NCBI RefSeq assembly: GCF_018279705.1
Contig: NZ_CP036498.1
Coordinates: forward strand, 5,721,001 to 5,785,000
Direction: 5' to 3'
Length of the DNA stretch: 64,000 nt
From: Tardiphaga alba
GTDB taxonomy: Bacteria > Pseudomonadota > Alphaproteobacteria > Rhizobiales > Xanthobacteraceae
The translations under genes and the position numbers were made by a program. The notes beneath the pieces were generated by a model. That model searched no databases. It was not told where the DNA came from and saw only the letters and a program-made list of their open reading frames with translations. Numbering within the stretch: the first letter of the stretch is position 1; each line of letters opens with the position of its first letter. Below, in pieces: positions 7,960-17,181 of the stretch.

Positions 7960-8645
7960 CGGTACGGCCTCCAGCCGAAACGCCGGTGGCGCTCAAAAGC
8001 GGCTATATGCCGGCGCTGTCGGCGCTGCTCATGAAGCCGCGAAAGGCGCGGGCATGCTTCGTCCTTGCCCATGGCGCCGGCGCCGGCATGGCTCACCCGT
8101 TCATGGCGGATGTGGCGGCCGATCTATACCGACATGGCGTCGCCACGCTGCGGTTCCAGTTTCCATTCATGCAGCGAGGAAGTCGACGGCCGGATAGTCC
8201 TGTTATCGCGCATGCGGCGATCCGAGCGGCGGTTGCCGAGGCCCGCCGGCGATGCCGTGGTCTGCCGCTCGTCGCGGGCGGCAAATCCTTCGGCGGCCGC
8301 ATGACGTCTCAGGCGCAGGCGGAGAAGCCGCTGGCTGGCGTCGTCGGCCTCGTTTTCCTCGGCTTCCCGCTGCATCCTGCGGGCAAACCATCGACCGCGC
8401 GTGCCGAGCACCTCAAAGACGTCCAAATCCCGATGCTGTTCGTCCACGGCACCCAGGACAAGCTCGCGGAGCCTGCGCTGCTGCGCGGCGTCGTGAAGCG
8501 GCGGCGATCACTGGCCACCGCGCATCGCGTCGATGGCGCCGACCACGGTTTTCACGTTCCGGCCCGCAGCGGTCGGGCCGACCGCGAGGTCGTGGCCGAC
8601 ATCGCGCGCGTCGTCTCCGGATGGATTGGATCGCTCGGAAGCTGA
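7956..8645 (+). CDS. alpha/beta-fold hydrolase
   Basis: 229 residues from ATG 7956, which overlaps the DUF763 stop (ATGA). The motif AGGKSFGGR near residue 112 carries the nucleophile serine; AHGAGAGMAHPF is the oxyanion loop; HGTQDKLA and GADHGFHV supply the likely acid and histidine. This is the small dienelactone-hydrolase-like family with G-K-S-x-G-G. Substrate unknown; cytoplasmic. Confidence 0.82.
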   Translation: MTVRPPAETPVALKSGYMPALSALLMKPRKARACFVLAHGAGAGMAHPFMADVAADLYRHGVATLRFQFPFMQRGSRRPDSPVIAHAAIRAAVAEARRRCRGLPLVAGGKSFGGRMTSQAQAEKPLAGVVGLVFLGFPLHPAGKPSTARAEHLKDVQIPMLFVHGTQDKLAEPALLRGVVKRRRSLATAHRVDGADHGFHVPARSGRADREVVADIARVVSGWIGSLGS

Positions 8646-8713
8646 CCGGCCACCGTCAGGACCCATTCCGTGGCCTCGCCGTTGTCCTGCGAGAATCAAT
8701 GCGGAGAGATCCG

Positions 8714-9481
8714 ATGTCGACGGACCGATTCAAGGACAAGGTAGTGATCGTGACCGGTGCCGCGTCGGGCATCGGCGCGGCCACCGCCCGCCGTTTTTCC
8801 GCCGAAGGCGCTCGGGTCGCCCTTATCGACCGCGACCGGACCAACCTGGAAACCGTTGCGCAAGAACTGCCCCCTGACCGAACAACCCACCACGTCGTCG
8901 ATGTCTCGGATTCCGCCGCGGTAGAGGCGATGGTGTCCGCCGTCGTCTCGCGTTTCGGCGGACTGAACGTGATGGTCAACAATGCCGGCGTCCACGCTGG
9001 CGGCGCCCCCGACAAGATAACCGACGACCAGTGGCGGAAGGTGATGGCGACCGATGTCGATGGAGTATTCTTCGGCTGCCGGGCTGCCATCCCGCATCTG
9101 ACCAAGACCAGAGGCTCCATCGTGAACACGGCATCGGTTTCCGGCACCGGCGGCGACTGGAGCATGAGCCCCTACAACGCTGCCAAAGGCGCCGTTGTCA
9201 ACCTGACCCGCGCGCTTGCGATGGATCTCGGCAAGAAGGGTGTCCGCGTCAACGCCATATGCCCTAGCCTCACCCGCACAGGCATGACTGCCGACATGAT
9301 GGACGACGACAAGTTGCTGGCGGAATTCGCGGAGCGGATTCCGCTGGGCCGCGTCTGTGAGCCCGAGGAAGTCGCAGCGGTGATCGCGTTCCTCGCCAGC
9401 GAAGACGCCAGCTTTATGACGGGCGCCAATGTTGCGGTCGACGGAGGCGTTTCCGCATCAAACGGGCAACCGCCGCAGTGA
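8714..9481 (+). CDS. SDR-family oxidoreductase
   Basis: 255 residues; ATG 8714 has GGAGAG upstream. Classical short-chain dehydrogenase: TGAASGIG cofactor motif at residues 14-21, NNAG near residue 90, catalytic S-Y-K as SVSGTGGDWSMSPYNAAKG near residues 140-160 and the C-terminal VDGG. The N-terminal motif with an acidic residue after strand 2 (LIDRDR) favours NAD. Substrate unknown. Not tightly coupled to its neighbours. Confidence 0.88.
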   Translation: MSTDRFKDKVVIVTGAASGIGAATARRFSAEGARVALIDRDRTNLETVAQELPPDRTTHHVVDVSDSAAVEAMVSAVVSRFGGLNVMVNNAGVHAGGAPDKITDDQWRKVMATDVDGVFFGCRAAIPHLTKTRGSIVNTASVSGTGGDWSMSPYNAAKGAVVNLTRALAMDLGKKGVRVNAICPSLTRTGMTADMMDDDKLLAEFAERIPLGRVCEPEEVAAVIAFLASEDASFMTGANVAVDGGVSASNGQPPQ

Positions 9482-9641
9482 TCGAACCGGGTGTGAATTC
9501 GGGGTTCGTGCGATATTCCGTCGGCGCCGTGGGTCGAATTTTTAAAGAGCGTCCGTAAGAGTTCATACCTGAGAGAGGATGGCCCCGCCGCCCCGCAGGG
9601 CGTTCTGTGTCGCATGGAGAGCTTTGCAGCTTGGAAACATC

Positions 9642-10628
9642 ATGAGCGTCGGACTGATCGCCTTACTGGATGATGTCGCAGGTATCGCGAAAGTGGCCGC
9701 TGCTTCCGTGGATGACATCGCCGGACAAGCCGCGCGCGCCGGCGCGAAGGCGGCCGGTGTCGTCATCGACGACGCCGCGGTGACGCCGCGCTATGTGGTC
9801 GGCTTCGACCCGTCGCGTGAACTGCCGATCGTCCGGAAGATTGCTGTGGGGTCGCTCAGGAACAAGCTACTGTTCCTTCTGCCGGCAGCGCTACTGCTGG
9901 ACTTTTTGGCACCCTGGGCTGTCACGCCATTGCTCATGATCGGCGGCGCGTACCTCTGTTACGAGGGTGCCGAAAAGGTTGCCGAGGCCGCGCTTCCTGG
10001 GCATGCCGCCGATACCGACGACCCTCGCACATTGGCCGTTGACCCGACGGCGATGGAGCAAGACAAGGTCTCCGGCGCCATCAAGACCGATTTCATCCTC
10101 TCTGCGGAAATCATGGCTATAACGCTTGCGGCCGTGCCTCCTGGACCGTTCTTCGTGAGAGCAATGGTTCTCGCGATCGTCGCAACCGGTATCACGGTTC
10201 TAGTCTACGGCGGCGTCGCGCTCATCGTGAAGGCCGACGATGTCGGCTTGGCGATGGCGAAGGGTGATCTCACCTCAAGTGTTGGACGCACGAAGGCCTG
10301 TATCGGCCGCGGATTAGTACGCGGCATGCCGCATTTTCTAAAGGCGCTTAGTGTCGTTGGTACGGCCGCCATGATCTGGGTCGGCGGCGGCATAATCGTT
10401 CACGCGTTGGCCGGCTACGGTCTGGCAGGCATCGAACATCTGATTGCATCGGTTGCTGAGCCCGCCGCTCAGGCTTTTCCGGCGCTCGATGCGACAATCG
10501 TTTGGATCGTAACCGCGGCGGGATCGGGCATCTTCGGACTTTTGCTCGGCGCCGCCCTGATACCCGCGGCGAAATACATCGTGACACCTGTCGGGGAGCG
10601 GTTACGGCAACCAACCAAAGTCAGGTAA
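9642..10628 (+). CDS. DUF808 (YedI-family) membrane protein
   Basis: 328 residues starting MSVGLIALLDDVAGIAKVAA, the standard DUF808 N-terminus; ATG 9642 has TTGGAAAC upstream, and the longer frame from 9579 is unlikely. After an N-terminal cytoplasmic helix pair it has several membrane segments (LLFLLPAALLLDFLAPWAV, AVPPGPFFVRAMVLAIVATG, MIWVGGGIIVHALAGYG, GIFGLLLGAALI). Inner-membrane protein of unknown function. Confidence 0.88.
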   Translation: MSVGLIALLDDVAGIAKVAAASVDDIAGQAARAGAKAAGVVIDDAAVTPRYVVGFDPSRELPIVRKIAVGSLRNKLLFLLPAALLLDFLAPWAVTPLLMIGGAYLCYEGAEKVAEAALPGHAADTDDPRTLAVDPTAMEQDKVSGAIKTDFILSAEIMAITLAAVPPGPFFVRAMVLAIVATGITVLVYGGVALIVKADDVGLAMAKGDLTSSVGRTKACIGRGLVRGMPHFLKALSVVGTAAMIWVGGGIIVHALAGYGLAGIEHLIASVAEPAAQAFPALDATIVWIVTAAGSGIFGLLLGAALIPAAKYIVTPVGERLRQPTKVR

Positions 10629-10813
10629 ACAACGCACGCCCGCGAGACGTCGAAGACGCATCCGAATTGCGATCAATGCCGGATACCCTAACCGTGCAAT
10701 CTCGGGTTTGCGTGAGAATTGGCGCCTGCGGGGCGTCCGGTATCGTTCTTGACCAATTATCCCTCGGCACCAACGAACCTTATGCAAAGGGCCGCACGGT
10801 TGGCGCCGCTCCT

Positions 10814-11092
10814 TCAAGTCGTCGATCGCATGTCGCGCACCTTACAGCCGAGCACAATGGCGGAAAGCGCCGCACCGACGCCATTGCCTGCCAGGATCAC
10901 CCAGTCCTCCTTCAGCGCCCCGTAGACGATCCAGGTGCCGAGGCCCGCCGTGAGGATAATCAAGGTCTTGAGAGACAGATCCTCCGTTGATCCGCGCGGC
11001 AACGCCTTACGGACTTGGGGCACATACGACAGGGAAGTCATGAGTGCGGCGAGCGAACCGATCCACGGCAAAATTCCCTCTAATGTCACCAT
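10814..11092 (-). CDS. SemiSWEET-family sugar transporter, second copy
   Basis: 92 residues, three helices, motif SYVPQVRKALPRGST near residue 22. Paralogue of 695-1003 (same core, about two thirds of positions alike by eye). It lies 4 bp downstream of the alcohol dehydrogenase gene on the same strand and is probably co-transcribed with it. Substrate unknown. Confidence 0.85.
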   Translation of the reverse strand: MVTLEGILPWIGSLAALMTSLSYVPQVRKALPRGSTEDLSLKTLIILTAGLGTWIVYGALKEDWVILAGNGVGAALSAIVLGCKVRDMRSTT

Positions 11093-11096
11093 TTGG

Positions 11097-12266
11097 TCAG
11101 GGCTTCATCACGACCTTGATGCATCCGTCCTTCTTGGCGCGGAACGTCTTGTAAAGCTCCGGCCCGTCCTCAAGTTTGGCGCTGTGCGTGATGACAAAGG
11201 ATGGGTCGATTTCGCCCGTCTCGATACGCTCCAGCAGGATCGGCAGATAGTGTTGCACGGGGGTCTGCGCCATGCGGAAGGTCAGGCCGCGGTTGATCGC
11301 GGATCCCATCGGGATCTTGTCGACGAACCCTCCGTAGACGCCCACGATCGAAACCGTGCCGAAGTTGCGGCAACAATGGATGGCCTGTCGCAACACGTGG
11401 GGGCGGTCGGTACCCATGAAGGTCGCGACCTTGACGCGGTCGATGACAGCGTCGACGCCGGACATTGTCTCCGGCTCGGTTCCGACGGCGTCGATACAGG
11501 CGTCCGCGCCCCGCCCGCCCGTCAGATCCTGGATCCGGTCGTAAACATCCTCGTTTCTGAAATCGATGATCACGGCGCCGGCTTCGCGAGCCATCTCCAT
11601 CCGCTCGGGAACGGTGTCGATCGCGATTACGCGCTCCGCGCCGAGCATAAAGGCGCTGCGGATCGCGAACTGGCCGACAGGTCCGCATCCCCAGATGGCG
11701 ACGGTCTCGCCGCCCTTCAAATTGCAGAAATCTGCAGCCATGTAGCCCGTGGGGAAGATGTCCGAGAGGAACAGGACCTGATCGTCGGTGAGATGGTCCG
11801 GCACCTTGATCGGGCCGACGTCGGCGTAGGGGACGCGGAGATATTCGGCCTGGCCGCCGGAGTAGCCGCCGAGAAGATGGGAGTAGCCGAACAACCCGGC
11901 CGGGGAATGGCCCCACAGCTTGGACGCCTTGTCGGCATTGGGATTGGATCGCTCGCAGCCCGAGAAGAAACCGCGTTTGCAGAAGAAGCACTCGCCGCAG
12001 GATATCGTGAAGGGCACCACGACCCGATCCCCGACCTTCAGCTTCTTGTTGTCCGCGCCCACCTCGACGACCTCGCCCATGGTTTCGTGGCCGAGAATGT
12101 CGCCATGCTCCATCGAAGGAATGACACCGTCGAAAATGTGGAGATCGGATCCACAGATCGCACAGGCCGTCACCTTGATAATGGCGTCCTGACCATGCTG
12201 GATCTTTGGATCCGGTACGCTCTCGCAACGAATGTCGTTCTTGCCATGCCACGTCAGCGCTTTCAT
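11097..12266 (-). CDS. zinc-dependent alcohol dehydrogenase, formaldehyde-dehydrogenase-like
   Basis: 389 residues from [15 protein letters not shown] (ATG 12266); longer upstream starts are not convincing. Catalytic zinc ligands: CAICGSDLH near residue 38 and [12 protein letters not shown] near 60. Four structural-zinc cysteines: [15 protein letters not shown] around 90-105. Rossmann motif [10 protein letters not shown] near 190. The length and the [10 protein letters not shown] region resemble glutathione-independent formaldehyde dehydrogenase-like proteins. Oxidises an alcohol or aldehyde with NAD; cytoplasmic. Confidence 0.88.
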   Translation of the reverse strand: MKALTWHGKNDIRCESVPDPKIQHGQDAIIKVTACAICGSDLHIFDGVIPSMEHGDILGHETMGEVVEVGADNKKLKVGDRVVVPFTISCGECFFCKRGFFSGCERSNPNADKASKLWGHSPAGLFGYSHLLGGYSGGQAEYLRVPYADVGPIKVPDHLTDDQVLFLSDIFPTGYMAADFCNLKGGETVAIWGCGPVGQFAIRSAFMLGAERVIAIDTVPERMEMAREAGAVIIDFRNEDVYDRIQDLTGGRGADACIDAVGTEPETMSGVDAVIDRVKVATFMGTDRPHVLRQAIHCCRNFGTVSIVGVYGGFVDKIPMGSAINRGLTFRMAQTPVQHYLPILLERIETGEIDPSFVITHSAKLEDGPELYKTFRAKKDGCIKVVMKP

Positions 12267-12324
12267 GGAATCCTCCATCGGTCTGCCATCACAAGCGACC
12301 AAAGACGGCACCGTTCCTCCCGCA

Positions 12325-12349
12325 GGAACATGACCGACATCAGCAGGTT
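12325..12349 (+). promoter_or_regulatory. EcfG-like promoter for the SDR gene
   Basis: GGAAC (12325-12329), 16-base spacer, GGTT (12346-12349), 30 bp before ATG 12379. The general-stress sigma factor EcfG of alphaproteobacteria uses GGAAC-N16/17-CGTT, so this matches eight of nine positions. The same GGAAC-N16-GGTT form precedes manganese catalase. Confidence 0.5.
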
Positions 12350-12378
12350 GGCAGCACGCCATCTCACAGGAGCCTGCT

Positions 12379-13164
12379 ATGTCCGCCAACCGACCATTCG
12401 CCATCGTCACCGGCGCCTCAACCGGCATCGGTCTGGAATTGGCAAGATGCTGCGCCTTGGGTGGCTTCGATCTGCTCGTTGTCGCCGATGAGCCGGCAAT
12501 TGAGGATGCTGCGGCGCAAGTCCGCAGCAGCGGCGCCCACGTTGAAGCGCTCACTGCCGACCTCGCAACGCTGGAGGGCGTTGATCAATTATATGAGGCG
12601 ATCAAAGGTCGTCAGGTCGATGCGCTTCTGGCCAATGCGGGCCGCGGCCTCGGGCGCGCGTTTTTAGACCAGGATTTTGCCAAGGCCCGTCATGTCATCG
12701 ATACCAACATCACCGGCACCACCTATCTTATCCATAAAATCGGCAATGACATGCGACGGCGTAACGCTGGGAAAATCCTGATTACCGGTTCGATCGCGGG
12801 TTTCATTCCGGGCAGCTTTCAGGCGATCTACAATGGCAGCAAGGCATTCCTCAATTCCTTCTCGTTTGCGCTACGGGAGGAGCTGAAAGACACCGGGATC
12901 ACGGTGACCTGCCTGATGCCGGGCGCGACCGACACCGAATTCTTCCGTCGTGCCGACATGATGGATACCGATGTCGGCACGACCGAGAAGGACGATCCTG
13001 CAAAGGTTGCCGAAGACGGCTTTAAGGCCATGATGAGCGGCGCTGGCGACGTCGTCAGCGGGCTGAAAAACAAAGTCCAATCCGCCGCCGCCAACGTCAT
13101 TCCGGCTGGTGTCCTTGCCGGGCAGCATCGCAAGATGGCGGAGCCGGGATCGGCGAAGGACTAG
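12379..13164 (+). CDS. SDR-family oxidoreductase
   Basis: 261 residues, a DltE/YqjQ-like short-chain dehydrogenase: [13 protein letters not shown] at residues 11-23, NAG near 88, S-Y-K triad as [20 protein letters not shown] near 137-156, then [12 protein letters not shown]. The C-terminal segment is Ala-rich. Transcribed divergently from the alcohol dehydrogenase and preceded by an EcfG-like promoter, which points to stress induction. Substrate unknown. Confidence 0.87.
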   Translation: MSANRPFAIVTGASTGIGLELARCCALGGFDLLVVADEPAIEDAAAQVRSSGAHVEALTADLATLEGVDQLYEAIKGRQVDALLANAGRGLGRAFLDQDFAKARHVIDTNITGTTYLIHKIGNDMRRRNAGKILITGSIAGFIPGSFQAIYNGSKAFLNSFSFALREELKDTGITVTCLMPGATDTEFFRRADMMDTDVGTTEKDDPAKVAEDGFKAMMSGAGDVVSGLKNKVQSAAANVIPAGVLAGQHRKMAEPGSAKD

Positions 13165-13275
13165 GGCGAGGCCGCTTAGCTTCCCCTTGCTCGACAATAT
13201 GCAGAGCGAATGGTGTCTGCGGGGAGCCGCACCTTCGGTCAAACGTCGCCCTTAATCGGCGGTCCGCCGAGCCGA

Positions 13276-13473
13276 TCAGGTACGAAAGAAAAAGAACCAG
13301 ACGACTGCCAGAACTGACCCTGTAAGACCCAGACTCGCAACGAGAAGCTTGAGGATCGACGGTCCAGGCTCGGCTTGGCGACATGCGTCATGACGTGGAC
13401 TTTCCGGCAACCGGTTTGATCGCCCGCGATGCAGGCGGCTCCTATAAACCAGCACAATCGGCAAAAGGTCCAT
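13276..13473 (-). CDS. possible 65-residue membrane protein
   Basis: Frame with an Arg-rich N-terminal half and a C-terminal hydrophobic helix (LKLLVASLGLTGSVLAVVWF) ending FFFRT. Two other minus-strand frames cover the same DNA, so the start is uncertain. It is listed because the hydrophobic helix followed by a stop is typical of small membrane proteins. The rest of 13165-13550 shows nothing else. Confidence 0.3.
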   Translation of the reverse strand: MDLLPIVLVYRSRLHRGRSNRLPESPRHDACRQAEPGPSILKLLVASLGLTGSVLAVVWFFFFRT

Positions 13474-13550
13474 CGCCGCCGCCCGGACATCCAGTTCACC
13501 GAAAATTTCGTGGCCTACATGCGAAGCCGATCTCGCGAAGATGACTCCTG

Positions 13551-13811
13551 ATGCTCCGAGGCAGCCACACTGCCGCGAAGCACCATTCGAGCGCCTTGCA
13601 CGCGGTGCTCGCAGGCAAGATCACGGTCTTGTCGGCAGAGGAGTGCGCCAGCGCATGCGAAGCTGCCCAGACGTTTGATATGGGGACCGCTGCCCTGGTG
13701 CGTGCTTGGCGCAGCCGCCTGCCGACGTCAGTGACGCTCGCGGCGAGCGAAAGGGAAAGATTGGTGCTTGGTCGCTTGAGAACGGCCCATCCACGGCCGG
13801 GAATTCTTTGA
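13551..13811 (+). CDS. hypothetical protein
   Basis: 86 residues. The middle (HAVLAGKITVLSAEECASACEAAQTF) looks like a folded helical segment; the ends are basic. No family recognised and the ribosome binding site is poor. It is the only sensible frame between the SDR gene and 13863. Confidence 0.35.
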   Translation: MLRGSHTAAKHHSSALHAVLAGKITVLSAEECASACEAAQTFDMGTAALVRAWRSRLPTSVTLAASERERLVLGRLRTAHPRPGIL

Positions 13812-13862
13812 CCAGACGCCCGCGGTGCTAGGTGCCGACGGCCGCGCGACGGTTCCCTACAA

Positions 13863-14054
13863 CTACATATCGTCAGACCTTGACGCCTGCTTCCCGAAAT
13901 CGACCTTCACCAGACGGCCATCCGGGTATTCGATTTGAACGTCCCAGTAATTGGCCTCGACGAGTTCGCGAGCCTTCTTCTGCGCGCCCTCCAGCGAGTC
14001 CCGTCGCAGGCGGAGACAGCAGGCGGCATCGGTTGCATGGACCTGGAACGGCAT
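13863..14054 (-). CDS. small conserved protein, unknown function
   Basis: 63 residues with the pattern LRRDSLEGAQKKARELVEANYWDVQIEYPDG, found in small rhizobial stress-locus proteins. One helix is followed by two strands. No catalytic motif. It stands alone on the minus strand. Confidence 0.55.
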   Translation of the reverse strand: MPFQVHATDAACCLRLRRDSLEGAQKKARELVEANYWDVQIEYPDGRLVKVDFGKQASRSDDM

Positions 14055-14287
14055 GGCGGCATGAAAATCGATTGACGAAAGGCAGCCCAGTATCAGCCTT
14101 CGCGGTGGAACACAAAGACACTGCCACTAGCCATTCGTCGAGGTCGGTGATTTGATGGACCGCCTGACGGGATCCCATTCTCCGCAGGCAAGCCCGGCGC
14201 GCCTCCCTCCAGCATTCCCCGGCGCGTCGGGCCTCATTCAAGCGAGGCCGGCGCATCGTCGTCATGCCCAAGGGTTGCGGTCCTTCG

Positions 14288-14767
14288 ATGTCCTTCAGTA
14301 CGAATTCGCTCTTGGTCCTGGCTGTCGCGCTCGGTCTGTGCTTCGGCGCAGCAGCGCTCGGTGCGAAAGTGACGACGCCCGAAATCCCGACCTGGTACGC
14401 CAGCCTCGCGAAGCCGTCATGGACGCCGCCGCGAGCCGCCTTTCCGATCGTCTGGCCCATTCTCTATCTTCTTATGGCCGTCGCTGTGTGGCTGCTCTGG
14501 CAGGCCGAGCCGTCGCCGGCCAGGACGGCCGCATTGATCGGCTTTGCAGCTCAGCTCTTCCTCAACACGATCTGGTCTCCCGTGTTCTTCGGTCGGCACG
14601 ACATCACCGGCGGACTGGTCATCATTTTGCTCTTGGCGCTCACGTTGACGTTCACCGTCGCCATGGCGTTCCAGGTCTACTGGATTCCGGGCGCGCTGTT
14701 GGTGCCCTACCTGCTATGGATTCTGTTCGCGGCCGCGTTGAACTTCAGGATCTGGACACTGAACTGA
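14288..14767 (+). CDS. tspO: TspO/MBR family tryptophan-rich sensory protein
   Basis: 159 residues from MSFSTNSLLV (ATG 14288; an ATG at 14264 would add 8). Five membrane helices. Family motifs are clear: TPEIPTWYASLAKPSWTPPR after helix 1, PIVWPILYLLMAVAVWLLW, LNTIWSPVFFG and YWIPGALLVPYLLWILFAAALNF. TspO proteins bind porphyrins and are linked to oxygen, light or stress signalling in alphaproteobacteria. Inner or outer membrane. It is followed closely by a 59-residue unknown gene. Confidence 0.92.
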   Translation: MSFSTNSLLVLAVALGLCFGAAALGAKVTTPEIPTWYASLAKPSWTPPRAAFPIVWPILYLLMAVAVWLLWQAEPSPARTAALIGFAAQLFLNTIWSPVFFGRHDITGGLVIILLLALTLTFTVAMAFQVYWIPGALLVPYLLWILFAAALNFRIWTLN

Positions 14768-14786
14768 CGCCGCGTTGGAGCACGCC

Positions 14787-14966
14787 ATGGACGAGATCCT
14801 TGATGAGATCGCCTTGCGATGGGCCTTGAGAGACATCATAGCCCGGCGACACCGGTTCCTTCGTGTGAGCGAGGCCAAAATACAGCGATTGCGTGAGCTT
14901 CAATGGGTCGAAGACCGCGACGGCGAGGTCGAGGTCACCGAAGCGGGCCGACAGGCACTGGGATAG
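14787..14966 (+). CDS. small winged-helix-like protein
   Basis: 59 residues from ATG 14787 with GGAG eight bases upstream. Helical N-terminus (LRDIIARRHRFLRVSEAKIQRL) and an ending WVEDRDGEVEVTEAGRQALG that looks like the wing and last helix of a winged-helix domain. 19 bp after tspO, so probably co-transcribed. Function unknown. Confidence 0.55.
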   Translation: MDEILDEIALRWALRDIIARRHRFLRVSEAKIQRLRELQWVEDRDGEVEVTEAGRQALG

Positions 14967-15107
14967 CAGGCGGCGGATTGGCACATGACGCCGCAGTGTC
15001 AGGCTCTGTGGAGCGGCGAAGGGCCTGACCGGGTAACTTCCCCAAAGTTCGCAACTTTTCGTCCATCTGACTGTTTAGTGCGCACCTCATATAGACGGAG
15101 AATGCAA

Positions 15108-15482
15108 ATGAAGAAAGGTGCACTCGTCATCGCGGCTGCGGCTATCGGCGCTACCGCCTTATCTGCCCCTGCTGAAGCTCGCGGCTGGCGCCATGGCGGG
15201 TGGGGCGGTGGCTGGGGCGGACCTGCGATCGGCTTTGGCCTAGCCGCTGGCGCCCTGGCGGTCGCTGCTTCGGGTCCGGCCTATGGGTATGGTCCCGGCT
15301 ATTACGGATATGGTCCGCGCTACTACGGCCCACGCTATGGCTACTACGGGCCGCGCTACTATCGTCCCGCCTATTATGGCGGTTACTACGGTGGTCCTCG
15401 TTACGCTTGGGGCGGTCCGGGATACGGCTGGGGCGGCGGACCATGGGGCGGCCGCGTCTATCGAACTTACGGCTATTGGTGA
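15108..15482 (+). CDS. secreted Gly/Tyr-rich repeat protein
   Basis: 124 residues from ATG 15108 with GGAG at good spacing. Signal peptide at residues 1-22 (KKGALVIAAAAIGATALSAPAEA). The rest is low complexity: Gly-Trp stretch, one hydrophobic stretch (FGLAAGALAVAASG) and then YGP/YYG repeats up to GYW. Such proteins are exported and often induced by stress; the function is unknown. Confidence 0.8.
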   Translation: MKKGALVIAAAAIGATALSAPAEARGWRHGGWGGGWGGPAIGFGLAAGALAVAASGPAYGYGPGYYGYGPRYYGPRYGYYGPRYYRPAYYGGYYGGPRYAWGGPGYGWGGGPWGGRVYRTYGYW

Positions 15483-15488
15483 CGTGCA

Positions 15489-15902
15489 ATGGGCTCGGAC
15501 CTTGTCCGGGCTCAACCCGTTGGAGACCCCTGCCCAGCTTGGGCAAATGGTTCTCCTCCTTTGAAACCTTCCTTGGATCAGCGCGCGATATCCGAAGATG
15601 ACGACATCCCCGAGATCGTTTCTCCACCCGTCATGGTGGCGGAGACCCATCGCATATTCCGCCTATCCCCCGCTTTCGACGACCTCTCCCAGTCTAGCAG
15701 GCAGATCGCCTTCGTCCCGGCCCAAACCGAGCAAATAGCACGCGCTATCGCAACGGCAGCCGATGCTCTCGGTCGGGACTGGCAGGACGAACGGGCATTC
15801 ATTGCGGACAGTACCGAGACCGAAGAGCGTCATGTCGTCGGAGATGTGATCTTCCGGTCGACACCGAATGCTACGACCATAAAAAGGCGCAAGAGAGAAT
15901 GA
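15489..15902 (+). CDS. hypothetical protein
   Basis: Up to 137 residues; an inner ATG at 15633 would give 89. The part from VMVAETHRIFRLSPAFDDLS to STETEERHVVGDVIFRS has a coding look (amphipathic helix QTEQIARAIATAADALG). The stop overlaps the SD-ATG of the next gene, one base apart. No family recognised. Confidence 0.45.
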   Translation: MGSDLVRAQPVGDPCPAWANGSPPLKPSLDQRAISEDDDIPEIVSPPVMVAETHRIFRLSPAFDDLSQSSRQIAFVPAQTEQIARAIATAADALGRDWQDERAFIADSTETEERHVVGDVIFRSTPNATTIKRRKRE

Positions 15903-15903
15903 A

Positions 15904-16161
15904 ATGGCTAAGAAGAGCAAGACCGCGAACGACAAGGAGACGCTCGAGATGTGGGCGACAGATCTTTTGCTCGAAGCTCATGCCATCTACGCCTGTCCAG
16001 ATCACGGGTACATGCGGTTGCGTCACAGCCATCACGCCGTCGACTACGCCAAGGACCTTGCCGAGCATCGCAAGTTCTCGGGAAAAAACAAACGTGAACG
16101 CGTTTGCGCTATCGAAGAAGTCCTCGATGGTCTCGGCGATAGCTGTTCCGGCTGCGAGTGA
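15904..16161 (+). CDS. hypothetical protein
   Basis: 85 residues with SD GAGAGAATGAA directly before ATG. Contains CPDHGYMRLRHSHHAVDYA in the middle and ends GDSCSGCE; the Cys/His content hints at metal binding, but no known motif is complete. Probably translated with the preceding gene. Confidence 0.55.
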   Translation: MAKKSKTANDKETLEMWATDLLLEAHAIYACPDHGYMRLRHSHHAVDYAKDLAEHRKFSGKNKRERVCAIEEVLDGLGDSCSGCE

Positions 16162-16331
16162 GCTATCGAGATCTTTGAATGGACCAGCACGCTCTGTCCG
16201 ATGAGCCCACGCCCAGCCAGGTCGCATAGTGGAGAAAATGGGGGCGATCGCTTCTGACCCGACTAACCAGATAAGTGAAGTAGCCGTTCAGACGAAACCG
16301 TAATCGCATATCAAAATCGAAGGAGACCGAG

Positions 16332-16628
16332 ATGGCAAGGAAAGCCAAAGCAACGAAATCCACCAAGAAAGCGACAAATGCAAAGGCGAAGGCATCAAAG
16401 ACGTCTGCCAGAGCAGGTGCGCGAAAGTCCTCGTCGCCAAAATCAAGCGCCAGCCCGCGTAAGGATTGGACTGATGCGGAGCTGAGATCGATGAAGACGA
16501 TGATAAAGCAGAATACTCCGACCGGCATCATCGCGTTGAAATTGAAGCGCTCAGTCACGTCGGTCTACGGAAAAGCGGCGCGGGAAGAGATCTCGCTCGC
16601 ACCGGCCAACCGCAGCCCGCGGGATTGA
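16332..16628 (+). CDS. SANT/Myb-like HTH protein with Lys/Ala tail (copy 2)
   Basis: 98 residues; ATG preceded by GAAGGAG. Residues 1-45 are a histone-H1-like Lys/Ala/Ser tail. Residues 46-88 carry the small HTH: DWTDAELRSMKTMIKQNT, then IALKLKRSVTSVYGKAARE. The tail suggests DNA association. Related to the domains at 2667, 22696 and 35134. A terminator follows. Confidence 0.7.
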   Translation: MARKAKATKSTKKATNAKAKASKTSARAGARKSSSPKSSASPRKDWTDAELRSMKTMIKQNTPTGIIALKLKRSVTSVYGKAAREEISLAPANRSPRD

Positions 16629-16637
16629 AGCAGAGAT

Positions 16638-16660
16638 GCCCGCCGTTCAGGCGGGCTTCT
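16638..16660 (+). terminator. hairpin after SANT-like copy 2
   Basis: GCCCGCC (16638-16644) and GGCGGGC (16650-16656) with loop GTTCA, followed by TTCT. Ten bases after the stop codon. The T run is short, so termination may be partial. Confidence 0.6.
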
Positions 16661-16677
16661 CCGCCGATCAATGCTGC

Positions 16678-16971
16678 CTATCGAATTTCGCCGCCGGCAT
16701 CCCGCAGAGCTTGGGCGACCCGATCGACTTTCTCTCGGTCGCACCCGACCGACATGTTGATCTCCCCTTCCAACACGGGAGCCGCGGCTCTAGATTCGGC
16801 GAGGCTGCCATGAACATCGGCACCTGCTTGCCTGCTACCCGAGGTGTTCTGAGCGCCGTTGGCAGCAATGAATATATCCGTCCTCTCCAGGCCGATCTCT
16901 TGGACGAGATGCTCGAGTGCGATCTCCGCGGCGCGGCGATCTCTGAATGCAGCCTTGACTTCCAAATCCAT
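16678..16971 (-). CDS. conserved hypothetical, stress-locus type
   Basis: 97 residues from ATG 16971 with TTGGAGATT upstream. Two-part alpha/beta pattern: EVKAAFRDRRAAEIALEHLVQE, then ERTDIFIAANGAQNTSGS, an Ala-rich linker and INMSVGCDREKVDRVAQALRDAGG. This resembles the fold of small ferredoxin-like stress proteins and the N-terminal region of 31346-31948. Function unknown. Confidence 0.6.
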   Translation of the reverse strand: MDLEVKAAFRDRRAAEIALEHLVQEIGLERTDIFIAANGAQNTSGSRQAGADVHGSLAESRAAAPVLEGEINMSVGCDREKVDRVAQALRDAGGEIR

Positions 16972-16989
16972 CACGAATCTCCAAAACTT

Positions 16990-17181
16990 TCATGCAAGTG
17001 TCACGCCCTCTTCCATGACGCTAATGACGGACGACGAGGTCAGTTCCTGACATGTCGACGCCTCGGAGGGAGGTGACTTGACGCACATGACGCCGCGGTA
17101 AACGCTTCTGAGCACCTGGACACGGCGAGGGATCGCCATCGCGGCCACCATGTCACCAAGCCATCGTCCGACCCGTATCAT
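16990..17181 (-). CDS. small protein coupled to the Mfd-like gene
   Basis: 63 residues beginning MIRVGRWLGDMVAAMAIPRR. Its ATG overlaps the TGA of the Mfd-like gene (ATGA), which is the main argument that it is translated. No family recognised. Confidence 0.4.
   Translation of the reverse strand: MIRVGRWLGDMVAAMAIPRRVQVLRSVYRGVMCVKSPPSEASTCQELTSSSVISVMEEGVTLA

Noticed and set aside
8252..8713. Long frame upstream of the SDR start
   Set aside because: The first 150 codons are out-of-frame reading of the hydrolase gene; the SDR starts at ATG 8714 with a proper ribosome binding site.
10935..12491. 518-codon open frame on the plus strand
   Set aside because: Antisense shadow of the zinc alcohol dehydrogenase at 11097-12266; no domain signal, Arg/His-rich composition.
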